Assembly: GCA_028717345.1 (NCBI GenBank)
Contig: JAQUNZ010000014.1
Coordinates: 1 to 41,495, forward strand
Direction of reading: 5' to 3'
DNA length: 41,495 nucleotides
Origin: Candidatus Methanoperedens sp.
GTDB lineage: Archaea; Halobacteriota; Methanosarcinia; Methanosarcinales; Methanoperedenaceae
The notes below the pieces were generated by a model. That model ran no database searches and was not told where the DNA came from. It worked only from the letters and a program-made list of their open reading frames with translations. Every line of letters begins with the position of its first letter. Position 1 is the first letter of the stretch. This document shows positions 1 to 7,274 of the stretch, piece after piece. The position numbers were made by a program, and so were the translations under genes.

Positions 1-86
1 GCAGTATGCCGAGGGCTTACCCCTCTCAACTCGCATGGCTTAGTCGGACCCCGATAGCAGTAACCTCTGGCAGGATCAACCAGAAT
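1..86 (-). rRNA. rrs: 16S rRNA, 5' end (partial)
   Basis: Read on the minus strand, the sequence starting near base 86 is ATTCTGGTTGATCCTGCCAG, the near-universal 5' start of archaeal small-subunit rRNA. The segment (C)TAAGCCATGCGAGT follows before the gene runs off the left edge. Only about 86 bases are present, so species assignment from it is not safe. The gene points the same way as the ribosomal-protein operon upstream of it. Confidence 0.96.
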
Positions 87-145
87 TGTTTGATATCTCG
101 TTGAATATCTGCACACGTTTGAAGTTTTATTAGTCCACGATCAAT

Positions 146-165
146 CCTCATATTTAAATACGAGG
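146..165. repeat. 20 bp near-perfect palindrome in pre-16S leader
   Basis: CCTCATATTTAAATACGAGG is self-complementary apart from one mismatched pair. It lies about 60 bases upstream of the mature 16S 5' end. Its centre is TTTAAA, so it could be a TATA element inside a palindrome or a hairpin in the pre-rRNA leader. Confidence 0.5.
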
Positions 166-198
166 TCAATACGAAGCTTTGACTATCGGAATTTTAGG

Positions 199-229
199 AG
201 GAACTATTATATAAGGTACAATAGTTCCT
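199..229. repeat. Inverted repeat, 10 bp stem, pre-16S leader
   Basis: AGGAACTATT (199-208) and AATAGTTCCT (220-229) are perfectly complementary around an 11-base loop. In the rRNA transcript this would form a hairpin about 110 bases before 16S. Confidence 0.55.
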
Positions 230-230
230 T

Positions 231-261
231 GTTAATTCCCTTTCTCTCGATTGGAATTAAC
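231..261. repeat. Inverted repeat, 9 bp stem, pre-16S leader
   Basis: GTTAATTCC (231-239) and GGAATTAAC (253-261) are perfectly complementary around a 13-base loop, directly next to the previous hairpin. Two adjacent hairpins suggest a structured leader with a processing or folding role. Confidence 0.5.
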
Positions 262-619
262 CGAACTGTCATGTCAACGTCGGACGAAGAACTTAATCCT
301 CGTCTCCATTTTATGTATCATGGTTGGAAGACAGCCCTTCACATTCAGGTTCTACCTACAATCTGGGCCGACGCCAAATATTGACCATGAATAAGGTGGT
401 GATAAAGATGCGTTGTATTTTTCAACACAACATTCCCTCGTGTTTTACCACGCAGGAAGACTTACATATGTTTTTTATCGTATATAACGCTTTCCCTCGC
501 ATACGATTTTATACACGAGTTCATTATTTTTATACTGAAAACCAGAACAGTTTTTTCTGAATTTTCTCAAACATTTGTCCTGACAACCTCGTTGCCGGGC
601 TTCCCCAACTACTACACAC

Positions 620-632
620 GAGTATATAAGGG
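620..632 (-). promoter_or_regulatory. TATA-like box, candidate distal rRNA promoter
   Basis: Minus-strand CTTATATACTCG matches the archaeal TATA consensus. It would place a start roughly 25 bases downstream, near 595. It is the TATA element farthest upstream of 16S, lying after the oligo-T terminator of the L12 operon. The motif ACACGAGT next to it recurs near 513-520, beside a second TATA-like element. Confidence 0.4.
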
Positions 633-708
633 TTGCGGGTGAGGTTTTTGAGATATCCGAAGGCTGCAAATTTGTAATATATAAAAAATCAGCAATAAAA
701 GTTTTTGA

Positions 709-752
709 TAAAAAAAAATAAGAATGTAATAAAATTGAAAAAAAAGAAAAAA
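709..752 (-). terminator. Oligo-T terminator of the rpl1-rpl10-rpl12 operon
   Basis: Just after the L12 stop, the minus strand carries several consecutive runs of T (six, nine and eight long) with short interruptions and no strong hairpin. Repeated oligo-T tracts are the usual intrinsic termination signal in archaea, and this separates the operon from the rRNA promoter region. Confidence 0.75.
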
Positions 753-757
753 TGGAT

Positions 758-1069
758 TTACCCGAACAGTGCGCCGAGTCCTTCCATTCCGCTTTCTTCA
801 GCTTTTTCCTTCTCTTGCGGTTTTTCTTCTTTCTTAGGAGCTTCAGCTGCTGTTGTCGCTGCCGGGACTGCTGCCGCCGCTGCCGGGGCTGCAAACGCTG
901 CCTTTGAGATCGCTTCTTCGATATTGACGCCATCAAGAGCAGACACAAGTGCTTTTGCTCTTACTGCATCAACTTCTCCGCCTGCTGCTTTGATAACAGC
1001 AGATACCGCTTCATCTGTAACTTTCTTTCCTGCGCTGTGTAATAACAGTGCTGCATATACGTATTCCAT
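758..1069 (-). CDS. rpl12: Ribosomal stalk protein P1/L12 (archaeal)
   Basis: Acidic stalk protein that dimerises on L10 and recruits translation factors to the ribosome. The 103-residue protein shows the family layout. A helical N-terminal dimerisation domain ([15 protein letters not shown]...) spans about residues 1-58. A flexible Ala/Pro hinge follows, then a charged Glu/Lys segment and the terminal EGLGALFG factor-binding tail. I chose the ATG at 1069 because AGGTGAT ends five bases upstream of it. An in-frame GTG at 1078 overlaps that ribosome-binding site and is less likely. It is last in the rpl1-rpl10-rpl12 operon, 48 bases after rpl10, with a hairpin in the gap. Confidence 0.96.
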   Translation of the reverse strand: MEYVYAALLLHSAGKKVTDEAVSAVIKAAGGEVDAVRAKALVSALDGVNIEEAISKAAFAAPAAAAAVPAATTAAEAPKKEEKPQEKEKAEESGMEGLGALFG

Positions 1070-1095
1070 TTTAATCACCTTTTGTTTAACTGAAT

Positions 1096-1115
1096 CCCCG
1101 TATTTAACTACGGGG
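1096..1115 (-). promoter_or_regulatory. Intercistronic hairpin between rpl10 and rpl12
   Basis: CCCCGTA and TACGGGG form a perfect 7 bp stem with a 6-base loop. It lies between the rpl10 stop (1118) and the rpl12 ribosome-binding site (1075-1080). It may protect or process the transcript so that L12, needed in several copies per ribosome, is made in excess. That role is an inference. Confidence 0.45.
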
Positions 1116-1117
1116 TA

Positions 1118-2152
1118 TTAACCGAATAGCGAGCCAAGACCCGCTGCAATATCTGTTTCCTTTGGTACTTCTTTCTTCTTCTCTTCCTTTACTTCATTCT
1201 CCGGCGCTGCTTTTGCCGCAGCCGGAGCTGCTGCCACTGGTGCTCTTGCAAGCTTTTCTTTCACCCTGTCGCTTATTGCATTAGCATCCCTGGCTGAAGC
1301 AAGTTTTGCAATGGATAACATCTGTGCATTCGCTTTTGCAAGCAGTACATCGATGATATCAGGCATGACGATCTCAGCATTAATGGCAAGATTCCTTGAC
1401 TGCGACGCTGCTTTTGCAAGCAAAGTGCTAATCGTGGCTTTGGCCGGATATGCCGCATTGACCGATAAATTGAACGCCTGCTGTGCAGCAAGAGTAATAT
1501 TGTTTCTATATATGGTTTCATCCACTGCGAGCAGTTTAGATTCATATATCATGCCTTTTTCATAAACTGCACGAAGATCCAGCCCCAATTCTACAGGGTG
1601 TATATCAAGTCGTGAAAGGATCGAAGCAAGTTTTGCATTAACGACATCGCCTGCTTTGGCGACCGTCTTTGTCTCACGGATAACGACTTTTCCACCTTCT
1701 ATGCCTGCCGGGATGCCTGAGCCCTGCAATTCTCCCACGATAGGACCGGGAGGAAATGAAGTAGGACCTTTCTGGACAACAATATCCTTTGGCGCTACGC
1801 CTCCTGGTTTAATGGGAGCCGCTGTCTTGCCTTGTTCCAATAATTTAAACAGCTTGAACGGGTTCTCGTTCGTGAACAACAATGCAGTCTGGTCAACTAC
1901 ATATTTGCTGACCTGTTTAACATCATCGGATGATTCGTCAAGAGCCCTGAATATCATATTATTTCTATACATCCTGACATCAGCAAGACCGCGCAGGTTC
2001 TTGCGCATCAATTGAAGTTGATTTGAAGGTATTCCATGAACTCCGACAATGCCCATTGAAGAATAAGTTGTCATTAATTTCTTAATATTATCTATCTCAT
2101 CCTTTTTCCACTGAGGGATATGGATGCTGTGGTGCACGCCTTCTCTTGACAT
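1118..2152 (-). CDS. rpl10: Ribosomal protein L10/P0 (uL10, archaeal)
   Basis: Base of the ribosomal stalk: binds 23S rRNA and carries L12 dimers. The protein has 344 residues, the long archaeal form. It comprises an N-terminal rRNA-binding domain (..HIPQWKKDEIDNIKKLM), the archaeal/eukaryotic insertion domain in the middle (IKPGGVAPKDIVVQKGPTSF), helical L12-binding segments and an Ala-rich hinge. It ends in AAGLGSLFG, nearly the same tail as L12. The ATG at 2150-2152 directly abuts the rpl1 stop codon, so translation is probably coupled. Confidence 0.97.
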   Translation of the reverse strand: MSREGVHHSIHIPQWKKDEIDNIKKLMTTYSSMGIVGVHGIPSNQLQLMRKNLRGLADVRMYRNNMIFRALDESSDDVKQVSKYVVDQTALLFTNENPFKLFKLLEQGKTAAPIKPGGVAPKDIVVQKGPTSFPPGPIVGELQGSGIPAGIEGGKVVIRETKTVAKAGDVVNAKLASILSRLDIHPVELGLDLRAVYEKGMIYESKLLAVDETIYRNNITLAAQQAFNLSVNAAYPAKATISTLLAKAASQSRNLAINAEIVMPDIIDVLLAKANAQMLSIAKLASARDANAISDRVKEKLARAPVAAAPAAAKAAPENEVKEEKKKEVPKETDIAAGLGSLFG

Positions 2153-2794
2153 TTATATCACCCTCACTGACGGACACATAGTGGTCTTGACATATATCGA
2201 TTTCACGTTATACAGACCGCGCTCGTACCTGTGTTCAATGCGGTTTATGATTGTGTCGATATTCTCTGATATCTTCTCAGGCGGCATCTCTTTTCTGCCA
2301 ACAGATATATGGAATGTCATTTTATCCTTTGACCTGATCTTGATCGAGTTCCTGGACTTGTTAATGATCTGGACAACATCCTTGTCAGGTGTAAGCGGTA
2401 TGGGCATTTTGCCCCTGGGACCAAGCACCTGACCGAGCGTTTTACCTATTAAAGGCATGTACGCTGCTTCTGCTATGAAGAAATTGACCTCCTCTGCCAG
2501 GTTCTTTGCTCTTGTCTTATCTTCTCCGAGGACGTTTATTTCATCGGGGTCAAAAACATAATCCGCCCCTGCGGCTTTTGCTCTCTGACCGGTCTCGCCT
2601 TTTGCGAATACTGCTATCTTGATCTGTTTACCAACGCCATTAGGCAGTATGATCTCCTCATCCAGCCTGTTCTGAGGCTGGTTCATATCAAGATTTTTAA
2701 GGTTTATAGCTAAATCTATGCTTTCTGAGAACTGACGCTGCGGTGACTTCTCCATCGCCTGTTTTACAGCGGTTACTATCTTTTCATGTTCCAA
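2153..2794 (-). CDS. rpl1: Ribosomal protein L1 (uL1)
   Basis: Binds the L1 stalk of 23S rRNA and, in studied archaea and bacteria, represses its own operon. The 213-residue protein matches archaeal L1. The conserved RNA-binding elements are visible: QFSESIDLAINLKNLD near the N-terminus, FPLP-type region replaced by EIILPNGVGK, the central segment GKTLGQVLGPRGKMPIPL, and the C-terminal FHISVGRKEM. First gene of the operon. rpl11, often nearby in archaea, is absent here. The 5' leader carries a hairpin with an asymmetric internal loop that may be the autoregulatory site. Confidence 0.97.
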   Translation of the reverse strand: MEHEKIVTAVKQAMEKSPQRQFSESIDLAINLKNLDMNQPQNRLDEEIILPNGVGKQIKIAVFAKGETGQRAKAAGADYVFDPDEINVLGEDKTRAKNLAEEVNFFIAEAAYMPLIGKTLGQVLGPRGKMPIPLTPDKDVVQIINKSRNSIKIRSKDKMTFHISVGRKEMPPEKISENIDTIINRIEHRYERGLYNVKSIYVKTTMCPSVRVI

Positions 2795-2805
2795 TAAGAT
2801 TCCTC

Positions 2806-2836
2806 CCGTAGTAGTCGACTCGATGGTCTCCTACGG
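2806..2836 (-). promoter_or_regulatory. Leader hairpin of rpl1, candidate L1 autoregulation site
   Basis: On the minus strand, CCGTAG and CTACGG form a 6 bp outer stem. Inside it, GAC and GTC can form a short second helix, separated from the outer stem by an asymmetric loop (GA against GACTA). Two short helices around an asymmetric loop is the general shape of L1-binding sites on 23S rRNA and mRNA. It ends about 11 bases before the rpl1 start. The assignment rests on shape and position only. Confidence 0.4.
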
Positions 2837-2871
2837 TGTTAGGGAGGTGCTATTTTCGACAAGGTAGTACT

Positions 2872-3432
2872 TTAATGTATCGGTTGAACATTTCTGTAAA
2901 GCAGTTTTTCCTGTACCTCTCTGGCTTTTTTCTCACCCGCAAGCCTTTTTAAGAGCTCTATGGCAAACTCCATGGCTGTCCCCGGACCCTGTGAGGTCAA
3001 AATATTCCCGTCTTCCACCACCGGTTTATCAACATACACAGCATTTTTTAACTCATTTTCCATTCCCTTGAATATAGTTGCTTTCTTTCCTGCAAGGATA
3101 CCGGCTTTCGCAAGAACTGACGGGGCAGCGCAAATAGCAGCAACCATCTTTTTATCTGCATAATACCCGTTTACAAGTTCGAGGACGCGCCTGTCATTAC
3201 CGAGATTAACATAACCGGGTGAGCCACCGGGCAAAATAATGACATCATACATTTCCTTTATGCTGTCAAGTGTTACATCAGGCTGCATTTTTATTCCTCT
3301 TGACCCTGTAATCAATCCATCCTTCAACCCTGCTATCGTTACTGTTACTCCACCCCTCCTGAGTATATCCACAATGCTTGTGAGTTCTATCTCCTCAAAA
3401 CCTTCAGCCATCAGAACAAGCGCTTTTGCCAT
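2872..3432 (-). CDS. DJ-1/PfpI/YajL family protein
   Basis: Class I glutamine-amidotransferase-like fold. Family members act as protein chaperones, have been proposed to repair glycated proteins, or are peptidases. The 186-residue protein has the conserved acidic residue in AEGFEEIEL (about Glu13) and the nucleophile elbow AAICAAPSVL with Cys101, as in DJ-1/YajL. It ends shortly after GPGTAMEFAIELLKRLAG. I chose the ATG at 3432, one base after the upstream gene's stop. An ATG at 3453 would add seven residues and overlap that gene, but has a better ribosome-binding site (GGAG). It forms a likely two-gene unit with the YgjP-like gene. Confidence 0.85.
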   Translation of the reverse strand: MAKALVLMAEGFEEIELTSIVDILRRGGVTVTIAGLKDGLITGSRGIKMQPDVTLDSIKEMYDVIILPGGSPGYVNLGNDRRVLELVNGYYADKKMVAAICAAPSVLAKAGILAGKKATIFKGMENELKNAVYVDKPVVEDGNILTSQGPGTAMEFAIELLKRLAGEKKAREVQEKLLYRNVQPIH

Positions 3433-3433
3433 A

Positions 3434-3940
3434 CTATTGAGTTTCTGTCTCATCTTTCTCCATACCCTTTGCTATTAGAAAACCCCTTGCTCTCTCCGTA
3501 TATTTATACTCGGAAACTTTTTCCCAGAACGCTTTTGAATGATCGGGATGCAAAAGATGGCTCATCTCATGCATAAGAACATAATCAAGAACCCATTTTG
3601 GCATCCCCAGAAGTTTATGAGATAATCTGATCGTGCCATTTACAGGAGTGCAGCTTCCGTTGCGGCATTCCTGGTTGGTTACGAATTCAATGGAATTCAC
3701 CTTTAGGGTGCTGTGGAAATATCTGTTATTGAACTGGGCGAACCGCTTTATCAGGTAATCATCATTGTTGATAATTCGCTTCAGCCTCTTGTTCTCTATT
3801 TTTTTCTTCATCTTCTCGATTATCTTTATTTCCTCTTCCCTGTGCATCCCGCATGGGAGATATACTACAAGAGTTTCCCCTATCAGCTTAGCCTGAATTG
3901 TCTTTTTCCTGTCCGGGCTCCTTATGATTTTTATCTCCAT
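3434..3940 (-). CDS. YgjP/M48-like zinc metallohydrolase
   Basis: Predicted zinc-dependent hydrolase of the YgjP (DUF45) group; cellular substrate unknown. The zinc motif HEMSHLLHPDHSKAFW near residues 129-144 has the HExxH core plus the third downstream His. The segment before it (RNGSCTPVNGTIRLSHKLLG..PKWVLDYVLMHE) is typical of the family. I chose MEIKIIRSPDRKKT (start 3940, 168 residues). A frame extension to 4006 adds 22 unlike residues, and a TATA-like TATTATA sits about 25 bases before this ATG, compatible with a leaderless transcript. Confidence 0.85.
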   Translation of the reverse strand: MEIKIIRSPDRKKTIQAKLIGETLVVYLPCGMHREEEIKIIEKMKKKIENKRLKRIINNDDYLIKRFAQFNNRYFHSTLKVNSIEFVTNQECRNGSCTPVNGTIRLSHKLLGMPKWVLDYVLMHEMSHLLHPDHSKAFWEKVSEYKYTERARGFLIAKGMEKDETETQ

Positions 3941-4061
3941 AGTTAATGCCTGTATGCTAACAGGGTATAATAAAAATTCTATATTTGATAGATGCATCTT
4001 AATCAAAAGGTCAGAAATATTTATATATCATTAATACAAATATTTGATAAAAGGATAGAAA

Positions 4062-4169
4062 ATGAATACAGATATCAAACATATCCGAATAACATTAGAA
4101 AAGTCATTGATTTGGTGGCTTGCATTGTTAGCGATCGTCAGCATGTCTCTTCCGGAAGTTTTTAAATAG
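4062..4169 (+). CDS. Possible 35-residue single-pass membrane peptide
   Basis: A short frame beginning MNTDIKHIRITLEKSL and continuing with the hydrophobic stretch IWWLALLAIVSMSL, ending PEVFK. It has the marks of a real small gene: a TATA-like TTTATATA at 4019-4026, and AAAGGA about eight bases before the ATG. It sits in the divergent/convergent gap between the YgjP-like gene and the membrane protein at 4172, whose stop lies 3 bases past it on the other strand. No family recognised. Confidence 0.35.
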   Translation: MNTDIKHIRITLEKSLIWWLALLAIVSMSLPEVFK

Positions 4170-4171
4170 TT

Positions 4172-4714
4172 TCAAGCATGCTTTGCGCTATGCTTATTAT
4201 CAACCGAATCCACATAATTGAGCAGATATATTGCATCATTTAATATACATTCAATATAACTTTTAGCATTTGGATGACTCATTTTATCGAGCAATTCACC
4301 GAAATTTGTCAGTACCAGTATTGAACTGATATATATCATAATAACGTGCTGCGGCAATATTGACAGAGGCATATCTAAGGCTGACTGCATATTAAGAATC
4401 ATTGCCATTGATCCCCCGGCAATAAATGAAATAAGATAACCATTGATCATCCAGTATGCATTCTTCGGTTTTAGCATGAATGGCACGTATAAGATCATCA
4501 ATGTGAATGATATTTTTAATATAAGAAAAGCAGAAGCTCCTTGATAGGAAATAACTGATCTTACAAGCGCATTACCTTCTGCCATTAGCCCCTTCTGCTC
4601 GACCATATATAAAGCGGTCAAAGCATCCCCAAATCCCCAGGTAAGTAACACCAGTAAACACAACAAACCCTGTATCCTTGTAAGCCAGAAAGATTGGTGA
4701 TCATCATATTTCAT
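4172..4714 (-). CDS. Integral membrane protein, DUF5658-like
   Basis: 180-residue protein with about four or five transmembrane helices. It contains the motif FGDALTALYMVEQKGLMAEGN, which resembles the D-x-x-T...E-x-N signature of the DUF5658 membrane family. Function unknown. The C-terminal ~40 residues are hydrophilic. I chose the ATG at 4714 because AAGGTAAT precedes it. An in-frame GTG at 4732 would add six residues. It is a single gene with its own AT-rich upstream region. The family call is tentative. Confidence 0.6.
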   Translation of the reverse strand: MKYDDHQSFWLTRIQGLLCLLVLLTWGFGDALTALYMVEQKGLMAEGNALVRSVISYQGASAFLILKISFTLMILYVPFMLKPKNAYWMINGYLISFIAGGSMAMILNMQSALDMPLSILPQHVIMIYISSILVLTNFGELLDKMSHPNAKSYIECILNDAIYLLNYVDSVDNKHSAKHA

Positions 4715-4849
4715 AATATTACCTTTTTTCACTACATCATTATTATGATACTAATCATAGTTAGACAATTACCTTTCTGTTCTCCTAAGATTTAAACATT
4801 TCTCAAAAAACGATAAAACATTTGTATATTGACGGCAATAATAGAATTA

Positions 4850-5353
4850 ATGTGGAGTGTAATAAAAGAAAAATTCAAGAACCATCCGGCACAGGAAAAG
4901 GTAATAAGGCTACTTTTAGAGAGAGGCTTCCAGATAAATGCCGAGGGTCGGGTAGTCTCGGGGAATATCGAGATCGCGCACACCCAGATAGCAAATGAGA
5001 TCGGTGTGGACAGGAGGGTGGTGGATGTAACCTGTGAGGCTATCCTGAAAGATACTACACTCGGGCAGATATTCAACAATGTGCGCACCATTCCTTTCCT
5101 GAGAGATGTGGCGCAGTATCTCGGTCTTGGAGTAGTGGTCATAACACCGGACGATGCAGCGCGCAAAGGGCTTCTGGGTGCTGTGGCTACTGAGGTGGCA
5201 GAACATGGGAATATCATAAGACAGGCTGTTTCAGATGATCCCTATCTCACAGAAAATCCAAAACTCACTATAATAATAGAGGGAAAAGTCAGTGGAGGGC
5301 TTGTAAAAGCTCTAACCTCGATAAAAGGCGTTCAGAGCGTCACCGTGTACTAA
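4850..5353 (+). CDS. HTH plus ACT domain regulator (COG2150 type)
   Basis: Predicted archaeal regulator of amino-acid metabolism. Of the 167 residues, about 1-80 carry a winged-helix-like segment (IEIAHTQIANEIGVDRRVVDVT). The C-terminal ~75 residues (LGLGVVVITPDDAARKGLLGAVATEVAEHGNIIRQAVSDDP...LTIIIEGK..) form an ACT-type ligand-binding domain. The ATG at 4850 gives MWSVIKEKFKNHPAQEKV, close to relatives' starts. A TTG at 4829 would add seven residues. It converges with the rhomboid gene, the two stops overlapping by four bases. Confidence 0.85.
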   Translation: MWSVIKEKFKNHPAQEKVIRLLLERGFQINAEGRVVSGNIEIAHTQIANEIGVDRRVVDVTCEAILKDTTLGQIFNNVRTIPFLRDVAQYLGLGVVVITPDDAARKGLLGAVATEVAEHGNIIRQAVSDDPYLTENPKLTIIIEGKVSGGLVKALTSIKGVQSVTVY

Positions 5354-6198
5354 TACCCAACAATATGCTTTCCTTTCTTTTTTATCCACCATCCCATTAC
5401 CAGTCCTGCCGCGGCGCCGCTTAAATGGGCGCTGAGCGCGATAGGATCACCCATAACTATGAAAATAATGTCAAGGAAAGTGAAAAATACCAGAGCCTGG
5501 GTGAGCTTCATGGGTATGGGTATGAATAAAAGATAAACGCGGATATCAGGAGCCAGGATGGCAAGGCATGCGAATATCCCGAACAAAGCCCCGCTTGCCC
5601 CGACTGCAGGAGAAGGAGGAGAATTGAATATAAAATAAATGAGAAGAGACCATAACACATAACCCACCCCGCCTGCAATCCCGGTAAGGAAATACACATT
5701 AAGGAACTTTTTCCCCCCTATCCTGCGCTCAAGCTCTGGTCCGAAGAAGTATAATAAGAGCATATTGAATAGGAGATGAAAACCTCCGCTGTGAAGGAAC
5801 ATATGAGTCACAAGATTTACTGCTAATTTCAAGGGTTGATAGAAAACATCAGAAGGATAAAGTGCAAAGTAAAAGAAATACTTATAGCCTATAATATACT
5901 CCAAAAAAAAGGACATGAGCACTATTGCAAGGATCGTAAGCGAGTAACTGGCTTTCAATACAGATAGTGCTTTGAATACGGGGTGAAAGGGGGATTGTCT
6001 TTCTTTCTTGAATGTCAGCCCCTGATCATGTGGATAAAATGTTCCGCTTTCATGAACCCTTTCTTTCAATTTAATAAGCCCTGGGCAGTTGTGGGATTCA
6101 GGCAAACGGTGGTTATAACAGAACGATCCGCCACAGAATTTACATGTAAAGGGCATAGGTTCCCTGAAATGGCAGTAGTCGCATTCATTTGACATCAT
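5350..6198 (-). CDS. Rhomboid intramembrane serine protease with N-terminal AN1 zinc finger
   Basis: Cleaves transmembrane substrates within the membrane. Residues 6-40 form an AN1-type zinc finger (CDYCHFREPMPFTCKFCGGSFC.NHRLPESHNC). The rhomboid core of about six helices follows from about residue 85. Motifs present: HMFLHSGGFHLLFNM (131-146), the catalytic serine in GASGALFG (Ser202) and the partner histidine in SAHLSGAAAG (His258). Two ATG codons lie in tandem at 6198 and 6195, and either may be used. AN1-rhomboid fusions are known in archaea; the zinc finger probably recognises protein partners or substrates. Confidence 0.92.
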   Translation of the reverse strand: MMSNECDYCHFREPMPFTCKFCGGSFCYNHRLPESHNCPGLIKLKERVHESGTFYPHDQGLTFKKERQSPFHPVFKALSVLKASYSLTILAIVLMSFFLEYIIGYKYFFYFALYPSDVFYQPLKLAVNLVTHMFLHSGGFHLLFNMLLLYFFGPELERRIGGKKFLNVYFLTGIAGGVGYVLWSLLIYFIFNSPPSPAVGASGALFGIFACLAILAPDIRVYLLFIPIPMKLTQALVFFTFLDIIFIVMGDPIALSAHLSGAAAGLVMGWWIKKKGKHIVGY

Positions 6199-6226
6199 GC
6201 CCCCTATTTTCCTTCCGGGTTAATAA

Positions 6227-6919
6227 TTATATGGAAAGTTTCTCCTTAATAAAATTCCCCTTTTGGAACACATATACTTCTATTTCCCCGCCGCATTTTA
6301 ACTCCCTCATTTTTCTGTCATATATCTGCTGGCTGTGTTTTAGACCGTGCTTCTTGAAATGCTCTTCTATCTTATTCAAGAACGCAAGTTTCTGCTTCAG
6401 AAATGCAATTTCGTATCGTTTCACATTCCCTGCGATCTTTCCTGCTTCTTCAACTCCGACCTCGCCATGGTACAAACCGTGCTGGTTAAGACCGCCTATC
6501 TGCCTCCAGTCGAGATTACCCTCATCATCTTCCTCCCTGTGCAGCATGTAAGGAAATATCCTGCATATCTCAGGACGGTCGGCGTAATGATCGCACCTCC
6601 CCCCCAAATAGAAAATGCAGTCCCCATTGGATTTGTTCCTGAGGGCATAACCCATCACATAAAACCTGCCCAGGTTATCGCAAAACTCATAATACGGCGC
6701 TGGTCGAAGCACTTCCCTCCCTGCAACTTCGATGATCCTTTTGGCATCATCATCCAGAAGGAACACATGGTCGTTGAATTCTCTTGTACAGCATCTGCCG
6801 CAAAGATCACAAACAAATCCCACTTCGCGGATTATCTCTTCAAACCTGTCGTCCGGGAAGTCGATTATACCGCTTATCTCATGCTCTATTTCGTCAGTTT
6901 TTATGCAAGTTGTCTTCAA
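6227..6919 (-). CDS. YkgJ family cysteine-cluster protein
   Basis: Predicted metal- or Fe-S-binding protein of the YkgJ (zinc- or iron-chelating) family; precise role unknown. Of the 230 residues, the first cluster CDLCGRCCTREF lies at about 37-48. Further Cys residues sit in the middle (NGDCIFYLGGRCDHYADRPEICRIFPY), the family signature. The only upstream start in frame is TTG at 6919; a stop lies three codons before it. The gene lies 16 bases after the small membrane protein and may share its transcript. Confidence 0.82.
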   Translation of the reverse strand: MKTTCIKTDEIEHEISGIIDFPDDRFEEIIREVGFVCDLCGRCCTREFNDHVFLLDDDAKRIIEVAGREVLRPAPYYEFCDNLGRFYVMGYALRNKSNGDCIFYLGGRCDHYADRPEICRIFPYMLHREEDDEGNLDWRQIGGLNQHGLYHGEVGVEEAGKIAGNVKRYEIAFLKQKLAFLNKIEEHFKKHGLKHSQQIYDRKMRELKCGGEIEVYVFQKGNFIKEKLSI

Positions 6920-6935
6920 ACTAATTCATGACCAG

Positions 6936-7253
6936 TTATTCCCTGGTGAAATATAACAATATGCTAAGTGCCATAAACTCAAGAGCATCCGGTATCACTA
7001 CATATAAGGGATTATATCCCAGCAGGCTGACGATCAATGGATATACCGACACAGGAGGGGGGTTTGCCATGACCAGTAGAAGCAGGACAGCCCGGGAAAC
7101 GGTCTGTAGAAGGAGCGCAAGAGTGAATATAATTAGACCGAGCGTGAAGTTAGACTTGATTTTCCTGTATATCTCAACATAAGATACTAAAAGCACGAGC
7201 AATAACACAACATTCCCTGCCGTGATGTAGTATGCTATCTCTGTTATCTGAAT
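6936..7253 (-). CDS. Small three-helix membrane protein, DUF7521-like, probable ATT start
   Basis: About 105 residues with three or four hydrophobic helices. The core VLLLVLLVSYVEIYRKIK..LGLIIFTLALLLQTVSRAVLLLL resembles the small archaeal membrane proteins (DUF7521) usually encoded next to a winged-helix protein, as here. Within the frame the first GTG (7208) falls inside the first helix. AGGAGGT, a strong ribosome-binding site, lies six bases before an ATT at 7253 and gives IQITEIAYYITAGNVVL. I therefore favour ATT as start. The function is unknown; a membrane partner of the adjacent regulator is an inference. Confidence 0.6.
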   Translation of the reverse strand: MQITEIAYYITAGNVVLLLVLLVSYVEIYRKIKSNFTLGLIIFTLALLLQTVSRAVLLLLVMANPPPVSVYPLIVSLLGYNPLYVVIPDALEFMALSILLYFTRE

Positions 7254-7274
7254 AGGATTACCTCCTTATCTTGT

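Larger units (their letters stand above)
87..708 (-). promoter_or_regulatory. rRNA promoter and pre-16S leader region, no credible gene
   Basis: About 620 bases between the L12 terminator and the 16S 5' end. On the minus strand it contains several TATA-like elements: CTTATATACT at 621-630, TGTATAAAATCG near 505-516, TTATATA near 480-486 and CTTATATAA near 207-215. There are also several inverted repeats, listed separately. Short open frames here have no recognisable protein features. I read it as a multi-promoter rRNA control region plus processed leader. Which TATA element is used cannot be told from sequence alone. Confidence 0.6.

Noticed and set aside
324-560. 78-residue open frame in the rRNA leader
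   Set aside because: No family features, no ribosome-binding site, and it lies in a region rich in rRNA promoter-like elements and inverted repeats.
475-948. Long basic open frame on the minus strand overlapping rpl12
   Set aside because: Its lysine/arginine-rich part is rpl12 read in another frame; the rest is rRNA promoter region.
2153-2794. Possible rpl11 next to rpl1
   Set aside because: The upstream gene is a DJ-1 family protein; no L11 sequence is present in the window.
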